A model generated the notes under the pieces. The model worked only from the letters and a program-made list of their open reading frames with translations. It searched no databases and was not told where the DNA came from. A stretch of DNA of 64,000 nucleotides from Amycolatopsis sp. WAC 01376 (lineage in GTDB: Bacteria; Actinomycetota; Actinomycetes; Mycobacteriales; Pseudonocardiaceae), in assembly GCF_003947415.1 (NCBI RefSeq), contig NZ_QHKL01000002.1:868001-932000 (forward strand), read 5' to 3'. Below, one piece after another: positions 53,672 through 62,105 of the stretch. A program made the position numbers and the translations under genes. Every line of letters begins with the position of its first letter. The first letter of the stretch is position 1.

Positions 53672-55228
53672 ATGTCACAGACCAGGGGAGCGACAGTGGC
53701 CGAACAGGGTCCAGCCCAGGAGATCGCGCAGGGGTACGTCAGCGAGGGTCCGGCGGTCGAACTCGGCGCCGTCGTGATCGACGGCAAGGCCGACGCCGGC
53801 GCCGCGGTCCGGCTGCCGCTGGCGACGCTGAACCGGCACGGGCTGGTCGCCGGCGCGACCGGTACCGGCAAGACGAAGACCTTGCAGCTGATCGCCGAAC
53901 AGTTGTCGGCCGCGGGTGTGCCGGTGGTGCTGGCGGACGTGAAGGGGGACCTGTCGGGGCTCGCCGCGCAGGGCGAGGGCAACGACAAGGTCGCCAAACG
54001 CGCGGAGGAACTGGGTGATTCCTGGGAGCCCGCCGCGTTCCCCGTTCAGTTCCTGTCGCTGGGCACCGGCGGCAAGGGGTCGCCGATCCGGGCGACGATC
54101 ACGAGTTTCGGCCCGATCCTGCTGTCGAAGGTGCTGGGGCTCAACGAAACCCAGGAGTCGACGCTCGGCCTGATCTTCCACTGGGCCGATCAGCGCGGGT
54201 TGGCGCTGCTGGACACGAAGGACCTCCGCTCGGTCATCACGCATCTCACGAGTGACGAGGGCAAGGAGGACCTCAAGGGCATCGGCGGCGTTTCGGCCGC
54301 GACGGCCGGGGTGATCCTCCGGTCGCTGTCCAATCTGGAGGCTCAGGGCGGCGAGGACTTCTTCGGAGAGCCCGAGCTAGACGTCCACGATCTGATGCGC
54401 GAGGTCGACGGCAAGGCGATGGTGACCTTGCTGGAGCTGGACAACCTCCAGTCGAAGCCCGCGCTGTTCTCGACGTTCCTCATGTGGCTGCTGGCCGAGT
54501 TGTTCGAGGAACTGCCCGAAGAGGGTGACCTCGACAAGCCGAAGCTGGTGTTCTTCTTCGACGAGGCGCACCTGTTGTTCAACGACGCGTCGAAGGCGTT
54601 CCTGGAACGCATCGAGCAGACCGTGAAGCTGATCCGCTCCAAGGGGGTCGGCGTGTTCTTCTGCACGCAGCTCCCGACGGACATCCCGAACAACGTCCTG
54701 TCCCAGCTGGGCGCGCGGGTGCAGCACGCGTTGCGTGCGTTCACGCCCGAGGATCAGGCGGCGCTGACGAAGACCGTGAAGACGTACCCGAAGACGAAGC
54801 ACTACGAGCTGGACTCGGCGCTGACGTCGCTCGGTATCGGCGAAGCGATCGTCACGGTGCTTTCCGAGCGGGGCGCGCCGACGCCGGTCGCGTGGACACG
54901 CCTGCGCGCGCCGCGGTCGAAGATGGGGTCCATCGGCGCCGAGGCCATCGCCGCGGCGACGACGTCTTCGGATCTGCACGCGAAGTACGCCGAGACGATC
55001 GACCGCGAGTCGGCTTACGAGAAGCTCGCCGCGAAGGTGGCCGTACCGCCTGCCGGTGAGGCTCCGCCCCCGGCGGAAGCGCCCCCGGCGCCGAAACCGG
55101 AGAAGGAGAGCCCGGGCATGGTCGAGCAGGCGATGAAGAATCCGGCGGTGAAGTCGTTCTTCCGCTCGGCGGCGAGCGCGCTCGGACGGGAGATCACCCG
55201 CGGTTTGTTCGGGAACCGGAGGCGATGA
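53672..55228 (+). CDS. HerA-like (DUF853) ATPase
   Basis: The 518-residue protein has Walker A VAGATGTGKTKTLQLIAE near residue 65, then VVLADVKGDLSGLAAQGEG, Walker B PKLVFFFDEAHLLFNDASK near 295 and the arginine/sensor region GVGVFFCTQLPTDIPNNVLS. This matches DUF853/YjgR-type HerA-FtsK superfamily ATPases. Its cellular role is not well defined. The C-terminal 70 residues have a Pro/Ala/Glu linker and a short conserved end (NPAVKSFFRSAASALGREIT). GTG 53696 is an alternative start. Confidence 0.9.
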   Translation: MSQTRGATVAEQGPAQEIAQGYVSEGPAVELGAVVIDGKADAGAAVRLPLATLNRHGLVAGATGTGKTKTLQLIAEQLSAAGVPVVLADVKGDLSGLAAQGEGNDKVAKRAEELGDSWEPAAFPVQFLSLGTGGKGSPIRATITSFGPILLSKVLGLNETQESTLGLIFHWADQRGLALLDTKDLRSVITHLTSDEGKEDLKGIGGVSAATAGVILRSLSNLEAQGGEDFFGEPELDVHDLMREVDGKAMVTLLELDNLQSKPALFSTFLMWLLAELFEELPEEGDLDKPKLVFFFDEAHLLFNDASKAFLERIEQTVKLIRSKGVGVFFCTQLPTDIPNNVLSQLGARVQHALRAFTPEDQAALTKTVKTYPKTKHYELDSALTSLGIGEAIVTVLSERGAPTPVAWTRLRAPRSKMGSIGAEAIAAATTSSDLHAKYAETIDRESAYEKLAAKVAVPPAGEAPPPAEAPPAPKPEKESPGMVEQAMKNPAVKSFFRSAASALGREITRGLFGNRRR

Positions 55229-55275
55229 GGAATACCTGACGCGTTCTGTCAGGTATGTCCGGCAGGCTGCACGGC

Positions 55276-55653
55276 ATGACCAACACCGCGACAGCGTCGT
55301 TCACTGTGGACGGCTGGGAGCCGCAAGCCACCGACAAGCCCGAAAGCACCGAGTTCTCCCGGGTGTTGCTGACCAAGACGTTCACCGGTGACGTCGAAGG
55401 GACCAGCGCCGTGGAGATGCTGACGGCGGTGAACGGGACGTCGTCGGCGTACGTCGCCTTCGAGCGGTTGGCCGTCACCGTCGACGGGCGTAAGGGTGGC
55501 TTCGTCCTGCATCACTCGGCGGGGGAGAACGGCCACCACCTGATCGTCCTGCCTGGCTCCGGTCACGGTGAACTGGCGGGCCTCACCGGAACGGCGGAGA
55601 TCGTCAAGGACGACGAGGGCAACCACACCTTCACCCTCACCTACGAACTCTGA
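55276..55653 (+). CDS. DUF3224 domain protein
   Basis: The 125-residue protein starts MTNTATASFTVDGWEPQATD. It has KTFTGDVEGTSAVEMLTAVN, GGFVLHHSAGENGHHLIVLP and GTAEIVKDDEGNHTFTLTYEL, the beta-barrel-like pattern of DUF3224. The function is unknown. ATG 55276 is preferred to the upstream ATG because homology starts there. A hairpin follows at 55656. Confidence 0.85.
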   Translation: MTNTATASFTVDGWEPQATDKPESTEFSRVLLTKTFTGDVEGTSAVEMLTAVNGTSSAYVAFERLAVTVDGRKGGFVLHHSAGENGHHLIVLPGSGHGELAGLTGTAEIVKDDEGNHTFTLTYEL

Positions 55654-55655
55654 AC

Positions 55656-55696
55656 GCGCGTGAAGGACTCCTCCCCCGAAGGAGTCCTTCACGCGC
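55656..55696. terminator. Perfect 16-bp hairpin after the DUF3224 gene
   Basis: GCGCGTGAAGGACTCC (55656-55671) and GGAGTCCTTCACGCGC (55681-55696) form a perfect stem with a nine-base loop, three bases after the stop codon. It separates convergent genes. Confidence 0.8.
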
Positions 55697-55738
55697 TCAC
55701 CGGCTGGGCCGCCCCCTGACGCGGTCCAGACGGCAGGG

Positions 55739-56689
55739 TCAGCCGACGATCTGATCGACGATCTTCTTGGCATCGTTGATGGGGATCGCGAAGCCGATCC
55801 CGATGCTGCCGGTCGAGGCCGGGTTGTACAGCGCCGAGTTGATGCCGATGACGTTCCCCTGCGCGTCCACCAGCGCCCCGCCCGAGTTGCCCTGGTTGAT
55901 CGGTGCGTCGGTCTGGATCGCGGTGTAGCTCGGCCCGGCTTCGTTCGTGGTCCTGCTGTAGGGCGAACGCCGTTCCTGGCCACTGCTCAACTCGTCGAGC
56001 TTGCGGTTCAGGGCGCTCACGATCCCGGTGGTCACGGTGTTCTGCAGCCCGCCGGGCGAGCCGATCGCGACGACCTGCTGGCCGACGGAAAGCTTGCTCG
56101 AATCGCCGAGTGAAGCCGGCGTCAGGCCGCTCGCGTCCTTCGCCTGGAGCACGGCGATGTCGGCCTTCGTGTCGGCGCCGACCACGCTCGCCTTGTACTG
56201 CTTTCCGTCCGACAGCGTGACGGTCACGTCGCCCTGGGCGTCGGCGACCACGTGGGCGTTGGTGAGGATGCGCCCGTCCGCCGTCAGGATGACGCCGGAG
56301 CCGACGGCCTCACCCTGCGCGGTGGTCACGTTCACCTGGACGACGCTCGGGGTCACCTTCGCGGCGACGCCGCTGACGTCACCCGAAGTGTTGTTCCCGA
56401 CCAGTTGCCCGTTGGCGACCGCGGACGAACCCGTGCCCGATGCCGACGACGTGGAGCCGAGCCCCACGATCGCCGCTCCGCCGACCCCGCCGAAGAGTGC
56501 GGCGGCGAGCGCCGTCGCGGTGACGAGGACGGCGACCCGGCCGCCCTTCTTACGGGGTGCGGGAGGCTGCGGGGTGAAGAGCGGATTCGGCGCGGCCTGC
56601 CAAGGGGTGTAGCCGGGGTACTGCTGCTGGTGCGGCGGCTGGGGCCCACCGGTGGAGGCGGGGCCGGGCCGACTCTCGTTCTCGGTCAT
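55739..56689 (-). CDS. Trypsin-like membrane serine protease (HtrA/DegP-like, no PDZ)
   Basis: The 316-residue protein has a cytoplasmic Pro/Gln-rich N-terminus (HQQQYPGYTPWQAAPNPLFT), one membrane helix (VAVLVTATALAAALFGGVGG) and an extracytoplasmic trypsin domain with His in LTNAHVVADAQG, Asp in TKADIAVLQAK and Ser in NQGNSGGALVDAQG. It ends after the catalytic domain, lacking the PDZ domain of typical HtrA. It is probably a surface stress or signalling protease. Start is ATG 56689. Confidence 0.88.
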   Translation of the reverse strand: MTENESRPGPASTGGPQPPHQQQYPGYTPWQAAPNPLFTPQPPAPRKKGGRVAVLVTATALAAALFGGVGGAAIVGLGSTSSASGTGSSAVANGQLVGNNTSGDVSGVAAKVTPSVVQVNVTTAQGEAVGSGVILTADGRILTNAHVVADAQGDVTVTLSDGKQYKASVVGADTKADIAVLQAKDASGLTPASLGDSSKLSVGQQVVAIGSPGGLQNTVTTGIVSALNRKLDELSSGQERRSPYSRTTNEAGPSYTAIQTDAPINQGNSGGALVDAQGNVIGINSALYNPASTGSIGIGFAIPINDAKKIVDQIVG

Positions 56690-56754
56690 GGAACAAGATT
56701 CGCGCCCGTACTTGTGAGCCGCCTGTGGAAAACCCCAGGGCTTTCCTGAGAATC

Positions 56755-58083
56755 TCAGTCGAAGAAAGCCGGCACGTCCAACGCTCCGCCCGATGCCTCG
56801 AACTCCTCGTGCACCGCGGCGCGGAGGTTCGCGTCGGCCAGGTAGTCGACGGCGGTCAGCGCCAGCCCCAGTGCGCCGTCGACGACCGCGCGATCGCCGT
56901 CCGGCGAACCGGCCGCGGCCGCGAACTCCTTGGTGTGCAAGGCGGTCGTCGGTCCGGCGATGGCGATCATCGGGTGGATCGCCGGCATCCGGTAGGAGAG
57001 GTTGCCGAGATCGGTCGAGCCGGTGAGGAATTCGGGCACGATCCCCGGCGGCAGCGGTTTGCGGCCGGCGTCGACCTGATGCACCGACCAGCGTCCGGCG
57101 AGGGTGGTGTTGAACCGGATCGGCAGATACGCGGGCTGGGCGTCCCACTTCAGTTCGACCCCGCAACCGGTCATCTCCGCCGCGCCGCGCGCGATCGCCG
57201 AAACCCGCTCGGCGAGGTCGCGCAGCGTGTCCGGTTGCGCGGAGCGGAGGTAGAACAGCAGCGCAGCGCGTTCGGGGACGACGTTCGGCCGCGCGCCACC
57301 GTCGGTGAAGACGCCGTGGACGCGGTCGCTGGAGGGCAGATGCTGCCGAAGAGCCGCGACGCCCTGATAGGCCGCGACGGCGGCGTCGAGCGCGTTGCGG
57401 CCCATGAACGGCTGAGCCGAGGCGTGCGCGCCGACCCCGTGGAACACCATTTCCAGCTGCCGCCTGCCGAGGAACGGGTGCATGGCGATGTCGTGGCTGA
57501 ACGGATGCAGCATGACCACGGCGTCGACGTCGTCGAAAACGCCCGCGCGGGCCATCGTCTCCTTGCCGCCACCGCCTTCCTCCGCCGGCGTGCCGATCAG
57601 TGAGACCCGGCCGCCCAGCCGTTCGGCGACCGCCGCCGCGCCCAGGAAGCCGCCCGCGCCCGCGGTGCAGATGACGTTGTGCCCGCAGCCGTGGCCGAGC
57701 CCGGGAAGGGCGTCGTACTCGGAGAGGACGGCGATGTGCGGACCGCTGCCGGGGGTGGTCGCGACCAAGGCGGTGTCCAGTCCGCCCGCGCCGATCGTCA
57801 CCTCGTGGCCGTGCCGCTGGAGCAGGTCCGCGAGTGCCCGGACCGAGCGGTGCTCGGCGAAACCCTCTTCGGGATGAGCGTGCAGGTCTTGGCTCAGCCC
57901 CACCAGTTCCGCCGTCAGCGCGCGGATCTCGGTGCTGACGGCGTCTCGCGTGGCGGCGTCCGCGCCGTCGTGGGGCGAGCCGAGGGGGTCGGCCGCGGCG
58001 ACGGCGCCCGCGGTCGCTTCGACCAGCGAACGGAGGTAGCCGTCGTCGGGGGGAATCGGCGAAGCGTGCTCAGAGCGGATCAT
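56755..58083 (-). CDS. M20-family amidohydrolase
   Basis: This 442-residue protein has the AbgB/M20D layout: HAHPEEGFAEHRSVRALADL, ALPGLGHGCGHNVICTAG, IGTPAEEGGGGKETMA, VFHGVGAHASAQPFMGRNAL and STDLGNLSYRMPAIHPMIAI. Metal ligands His, Glu and Cys/His positions are present. Members hydrolyse N-acyl amino acids or p-aminobenzoyl-glutamate. Its stop overlaps the methyltransferase gene (four bases, downstream), so the two are likely co-transcribed. Confidence 0.88.
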   Translation of the reverse strand: MIRSEHASPIPPDDGYLRSLVEATAGAVAAADPLGSPHDGADAATRDAVSTEIRALTAELVGLSQDLHAHPEEGFAEHRSVRALADLLQRHGHEVTIGAGGLDTALVATTPGSGPHIAVLSEYDALPGLGHGCGHNVICTAGAGGFLGAAAVAERLGGRVSLIGTPAEEGGGGKETMARAGVFDDVDAVVMLHPFSHDIAMHPFLGRRQLEMVFHGVGAHASAQPFMGRNALDAAVAAYQGVAALRQHLPSSDRVHGVFTDGGARPNVVPERAALLFYLRSAQPDTLRDLAERVSAIARGAAEMTGCGVELKWDAQPAYLPIRFNTTLAGRWSVHQVDAGRKPLPPGIVPEFLTGSTDLGNLSYRMPAIHPMIAIAGPTTALHTKEFAAAAGSPDGDRAVVDGALGLALTAVDYLADANLRAAVHEEFEASGGALDVPAFFD

Positions 58084-58850
58084 TTCCGGATGTTAACTCC
58101 TAGCTCCGCCGTGACGATCTGCGTGACACCGGAGTACCGCTCGTCGACGTGGTCGAAGCCGCGCCGGAGCAGTTTCGCCGCGATCTCACCGCGGTCGAAC
58201 ATCCGCTGCCCGCTCAGCCTGCCGAGGACGGTGTCCGCCAGCCGCATCGGCTGATCGCTGTGCCGGGCACTGGTCAGCATCACCAGTGAGCCGCCGGGTT
58301 TCAGCACGCGGGCGAACGAATCCAGCGCCGCGTCCGGATCGGCGAACATGTGCAGCGCGGCGAAGCAGCAGACGGCGTCCACAGTGGAATCATCGAGCGG
58401 CAGGTCGACGGCGTCGGCGCGAAGATAGGCCACCGTCGGCGGATTCGGAGCGGAGAGCGCCTTTTCCAGCATCGTGACCGAACCGTCGAGTCCGATGGAC
58501 AGCCCGTCCGGGCCCACCGCTTCGCCGAAGGCACGCGTGAACCGGCCGGTGCCGCACGCGACGTCCAGTGAGACCTGGCCGGGACGCAGGCCGAGCGCTT
58601 CGATCGCGATACGGACCTCGTCCGCCATGGTCGGGCCGTTCAGTCCTTTCGCGACCCTGCCCAGCGTCGGGCGCCAGTACCGCTCATAGATCATCGGCAC
58701 CGCGGAGGTGCGCATCAGCCGCTGCGCGAGTCCGGTCGGCGGCCCCGCCTGCGGGATTTCTCCCAGCAGGTCAAGGAAATCCTTCGGAGTGGCGGTGGGT
58801 GTGGTGCCCGGCCGCAGCAGGCTTTCGAGACGTTCGCGATGGTCCGGCAT
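58080..58850 (-). CDS. SAM-dependent methyltransferase
   Basis: The 256-residue class I methyltransferase has motif I VSLDVACGTGRFTRAFGEAV, an acidic ribose ligand in SIGLDGSVTMLEKAL, AVDLPLDDSTVDAVCCFAAL and LKPGGSLVMLTSARH. UbiE/COQ5-like; the substrate is unknown. ATG 58850 follows GGGAGC and is preferred over ATG 58889. It ends with a four-base overlap with the start of the M20 gene. Confidence 0.85.
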   Translation of the reverse strand: MPDHRERLESLLRPGTTPTATPKDFLDLLGEIPQAGPPTGLAQRLMRTSAVPMIYERYWRPTLGRVAKGLNGPTMADEVRIAIEALGLRPGQVSLDVACGTGRFTRAFGEAVGPDGLSIGLDGSVTMLEKALSAPNPPTVAYLRADAVDLPLDDSTVDAVCCFAALHMFADPDAALDSFARVLKPGGSLVMLTSARHSDQPMRLADTVLGRLSGQRMFDRGEIAAKLLRRGFDHVDERYSGVTQIVTAELGVNIRK

Positions 58851-58991
58851 GGCTGCTCCCTTCACGGTCTTCACCGGAGAATCTGCCATGACCGGCCCGT
58901 TCGCGACATTCCCGCCGCCGCGACCCGAAACTGTCGGTGGCCATCTCTAACGTCGGAGGGAGTCGCCGTTCCCCAGCCGAAGGAGCCCGAA

Positions 58992-59933
58992 ATGACCGGC
59001 TCGATCCTGCAGCACACCGCCACGACCACGCTTCGCATCCCGGTGCGCGGCCCGTTCGACCTCGACAAGTCCATCCGGTTCCTGACCGACTTCCCGCCCG
59101 CGTGCCGCGCGGACGCCGCCGCCGAACCCGGCACCCTGCGCTTCGCCTTTCCCGCCGAAGCGGGCTGGGTGCACGTCGGCGCGGCCGTCAGACAGAGATC
59201 GCCCGGCTCGATCGAGGTGGAGGTCTTCGCCGAGGAAGGTCTCGCCGTCGAGGTCGGCGCCCAGGTACGCCGGATCCTTTCGGTGGACGTCGACGGCGTC
59301 GGCTTCGCCAAGATCGGCGCCGCGGATCCCGTGGTGCGCCGCCTGCAGCAGACGTTCCCCGGGTTGCGGCCCGTGCTGTTCCATTCGCCCTACGAAGCGG
59401 CCTGCTGGGCGATCCTGAGTCACCGCGCGCGGATGTCGCAGGCCGCCACGGTGAAACGACGGCTCGCCGAGGAGTTCGGCAGGCCGGTGGACGTCGGCGG
59501 GAAGATCCTCAGGTCGTTCCCGGCCCCGGACGTGCTGGCCGGGCCCGAGGCCGGGCGTGGCCTGCCGGAGGTGAAGGCCGAGCGGTTGCGCGCGGTGGCC
59601 AACGCCGCCAAGGACGGTCTGCTCGACGCCGCGTATCTGCGTGCGATGCCGGTCCCGGACGCGCTGCGCTGGTTGCAGCGGTTGCCGGGGATCGGACCGT
59701 TCTCGGCGCAACTGATCCTGATCCGGGGCGCCGGGCATCCGGACGTCTTCCCTGCGGGCGAACCCCGGTTGCAGGAGGCCATGCGGGCCGCGTACGACCT
59801 GCCGATGGCGCCGCCCGAGGAGCTGGAGGAGCTGTCCGCGGTGTGGCGGCCGTTCCGCAGCTGGGTGGCCTTCACCCTGCGCAACGACCGGGAGTTTCGC
59901 ACGCGCGAGATCGGGGGTTCGATGACCGCCTGA
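58992..59933 (+). CDS. AlkA-like DNA glycosylase (HhH-GPD)
   Basis: The 313-residue protein has an N-terminal AlkA-type beta domain (about 10-110), EAACWAILSHRARMSQAATV near 140, and the helix-hairpin-helix LQRLPGIGPFSAQLILIRGA near 230. In most homologues the next motif is FPAGD with the catalytic Asp; here it reads FPAGEPRLQ, so Asp is replaced by Glu. Activity may be changed or lost. ATG 58992 follows AGGAGCCCGAA. The gene stands alone and is divergent from the methyltransferase gene. Confidence 0.82.
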   Translation: MTGSILQHTATTTLRIPVRGPFDLDKSIRFLTDFPPACRADAAAEPGTLRFAFPAEAGWVHVGAAVRQRSPGSIEVEVFAEEGLAVEVGAQVRRILSVDVDGVGFAKIGAADPVVRRLQQTFPGLRPVLFHSPYEAACWAILSHRARMSQAATVKRRLAEEFGRPVDVGGKILRSFPAPDVLAGPEAGRGLPEVKAERLRAVANAAKDGLLDAAYLRAMPVPDALRWLQRLPGIGPFSAQLILIRGAGHPDVFPAGEPRLQEAMRAAYDLPMAPPEELEELSAVWRPFRSWVAFTLRNDREFRTREIGGSMTA

Positions 59934-59968
59934 CACAGGACATATCCGGCTTGTGGTGAGCTGGTGCG

Positions 59969-60682
59969 GTGAGCGCGTCTCCCGCCGAAACGTTTTCCGA
60001 CATCGCCCAGTCCACCCCGCCCGGCACGATCACCCTGGTCACCGGTGGTCTCGCCCTGCTCGTGGTGCTCTCGGGCAGGCCTTGGCGGATCGCCCGCAAC
60101 CTGATCACGCTCGTCCATGAGGCGGGTCACGCGGTGGCGGCGGTGCTGGTCGGCCGTCGGCTGCAGGGCATCAAGCTGCACTCGGACACCTCCGGGGTCA
60201 CCGTCTCCCGTGGCAAACCGGAGGGGCCGGGCATGGCGTTCACCGCGCTGGCCGGGTACCCGGCGGCCGCCGTGCTCGGGCTGGTGTTCGCGGGGCTGCT
60301 CTCGTCGGACCTGATCACCGTCGTGCTGGTGGTGATGGCGCTGATGCTGCTGGGCGTGCTGGTGATGGTGCGCAACACCTACGGCGTGTTCACCGTGGTC
60401 GCCAGCTCGGTGGTGCTCGGGCTGGTCGCGCTGGTGGCGCCCTCGTGGTTCCAGGCGATCTTCGTCTACCTGCTGACCTGGTTCCTGCTGTTCGGCGGCG
60501 TCCGGCCGGTGGTCGAGCTGCAGATCAAACGGCGCCGGGGTGCGGCGAGGGATTCCGACGCCGATCAGCTCGGCAGGCTCACCGGGATGCCCGCGGTGCT
60601 GTGGGTGCTGGTGATGGCCGTGCTGACGGTGAGCTGTCTCTTCGCGGGCGGGTTGTGGCTGCTGGAGCCGACCGTCGCCTGA
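59969..60682 (+). CDS. M50-type membrane metalloprotease-like protein
   Basis: The 237-residue protein has six or so membrane helices and the zinc motif LITLVHEAGHAVAAVLVGRR (HEAGH) near residue 50. LFGGVRPVVELQIKRRR near 180 is a possible second motif. This is the M50B-like family common in actinobacteria. GTG 59969 is used. Its substrate is unknown, and it may not be proteolytic because the classical NxxPxxxxDG is not clear. It lies 35 bases downstream of the AlkA-like gene. Confidence 0.78.
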   Translation: MSASPAETFSDIAQSTPPGTITLVTGGLALLVVLSGRPWRIARNLITLVHEAGHAVAAVLVGRRLQGIKLHSDTSGVTVSRGKPEGPGMAFTALAGYPAAAVLGLVFAGLLSSDLITVVLVVMALMLLGVLVMVRNTYGVFTVVASSVVLGLVALVAPSWFQAIFVYLLTWFLLFGGVRPVVELQIKRRRGAARDSDADQLGRLTGMPAVLWVLVMAVLTVSCLFAGGLWLLEPTVA

Positions 60683-60734
60683 CCGGGGCGGTACGGCAGA
60701 CTGATGGCTCGTTCCGCGCGGAAGGAGTCACCAG

Positions 60735-61967
60735 ATGGACGAGGTCGCCAAGGCCGTCGAGGAATGCGCTCGATCGGCGAAACGGGCCGCACCGTCGCTG
60801 GCCGCCCTCGCCGCCGAGGCGATCGACGCCGCGCTGAACGTCATGGCCGGCAAGCTGGTCGAGCACGCCGATGTCGTGCTCGAAGCGAACCAGGCCGACA
60901 TCGCCAAGGCACGCGAGGACGGGATGAGCGCGGGTCTGCTCGACAGGCTCACCATCACCCCCGAGCGGCTGACCGGCATGGCCGAACAGCTCCGTCTCCT
61001 GGCGGGCGCGCCGCATCAGGAGCGGTCCGTCGATGTGTCCACTTTGGACGGAGGGCTGCGGCTGGTGGAACGCCGCCGCCCGGTCGGTGTGATCGGCGCG
61101 AATTACGAGGCGCGGCCGAACGTCACGGTCGACGTCGCCTCGCAGCTGGTGAAGTCGCGCAACGGCGGCGTGCTCCGCACGGGTTCCGCCGCGCTCGGCT
61201 CGGCCCAGCGCCTGCGCGAGACCGTGATCGCCCCCGCGCTCGCCGAGGCAGGCATCGACCCGGACGTCATCCAGCTGGTGCCGCGCGCCGAACGCGAAGC
61301 GGCTTCCGCGCTGGTCCGGTTCCCGGCGCTCGTGCCGCTGGTCATCCTGCGCGGCAGCGGTGACAGCACCAGGGCGCTGGCCACCGAGGCGGCCGTCCAC
61401 GGCGTACGCACGCTGGCCCACGCCGATGGCGGCGGCGTGCTGTACGTCGACGAGGCCGCCGACACCGACAAGGTGCGCGACCTGGTCTTCAACAGCCTCG
61501 ACCGGCTCGGCGTCTGCAACCGGCTGAACCTGCTGCTGATCCACGAAGACGCCCACGACCGCGTCTGGCCCGGCATCTCCGGCGCGCTGGCCGAACGCGG
61601 CGTGACCCCTTCGCTCGCCCCGCACGAGCACGCCATCGGCTACGAATGGGCCCTCGACTCCGACCGCGAAGCAACCGTCACCGTCGCGAAGGTCTCGGGC
61701 CTGCCTGAAGCGGCGGAGATCGCCAACGAGCGCACCTCGGGCCTGGCCGCCGGCATCGCCACCGAAAGCAGCGAAGCCGCCGACGCGTTCTTCGACGCCT
61801 ACACCGGCACCGGCGTCTTCTGGAACGCTCCTACCCGGCTGCTTGACGGCTTCAAGCTCCTCGCCGTCCCCGAGACCGGCATCAACCTGGACAAGGTCCC
61901 CGGCCCGCGCGGTCCGGTCACCTACACCGATCTCTACGTGCGGCAGTACGCCGTGCTGCCCGCCTGA
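60735..61967 (+). CDS. proA: Gamma-glutamyl phosphate reductase
   Basis: The 410-residue ALDH-superfamily protein has RRPVGVIGANYEARPNVTVD, LVKSRNGGVLRTGSAALGSA, ALATEAAVHGVRTLAHADGG and catalytic Cys in DRLGVCNRLNLLLIHEDAHD. It reduces gamma-glutamyl phosphate to the semialdehyde in proline synthesis. Length is normal. ATG 60735 follows GAAGGAGTCACC. proB is not in the window. Confidence 0.95.
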   Translation: MDEVAKAVEECARSAKRAAPSLAALAAEAIDAALNVMAGKLVEHADVVLEANQADIAKAREDGMSAGLLDRLTITPERLTGMAEQLRLLAGAPHQERSVDVSTLDGGLRLVERRRPVGVIGANYEARPNVTVDVASQLVKSRNGGVLRTGSAALGSAQRLRETVIAPALAEAGIDPDVIQLVPRAEREAASALVRFPALVPLVILRGSGDSTRALATEAAVHGVRTLAHADGGGVLYVDEAADTDKVRDLVFNSLDRLGVCNRLNLLLIHEDAHDRVWPGISGALAERGVTPSLAPHEHAIGYEWALDSDREATVTVAKVSGLPEAAEIANERTSGLAAGIATESSEAADAFFDAYTGTGVFWNAPTRLLDGFKLLAVPETGINLDKVPGPRGPVTYTDLYVRQYAVLPA

Positions 61968-61991
61968 CCTCGCGCTGGTTCCCTTCACGGA

Positions 61992-62046
61992 TGTCATGAA
62001 AGGGTCGTTCAGGACAAAAGATGTCCTGAACGACCCTTTCATGACA
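61992..62046. terminator. Perfect 24-bp hairpin between proA and the cyclase gene
   Basis: Bases 61992-62015 (beginning TGTCATGAAAGGG) and 62023-62046 are exact reverse complements around AAAAGAT. It is the longest perfect stem seen here, lying between two convergent genes. Confidence 0.8.
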
Positions 62047-62105
62047 CTGGGGCTTCCGCGGCCGCAGAAGCGATAGCAAAGGTCCCTTGCTCTCCCGGCG
62101 GGAGC

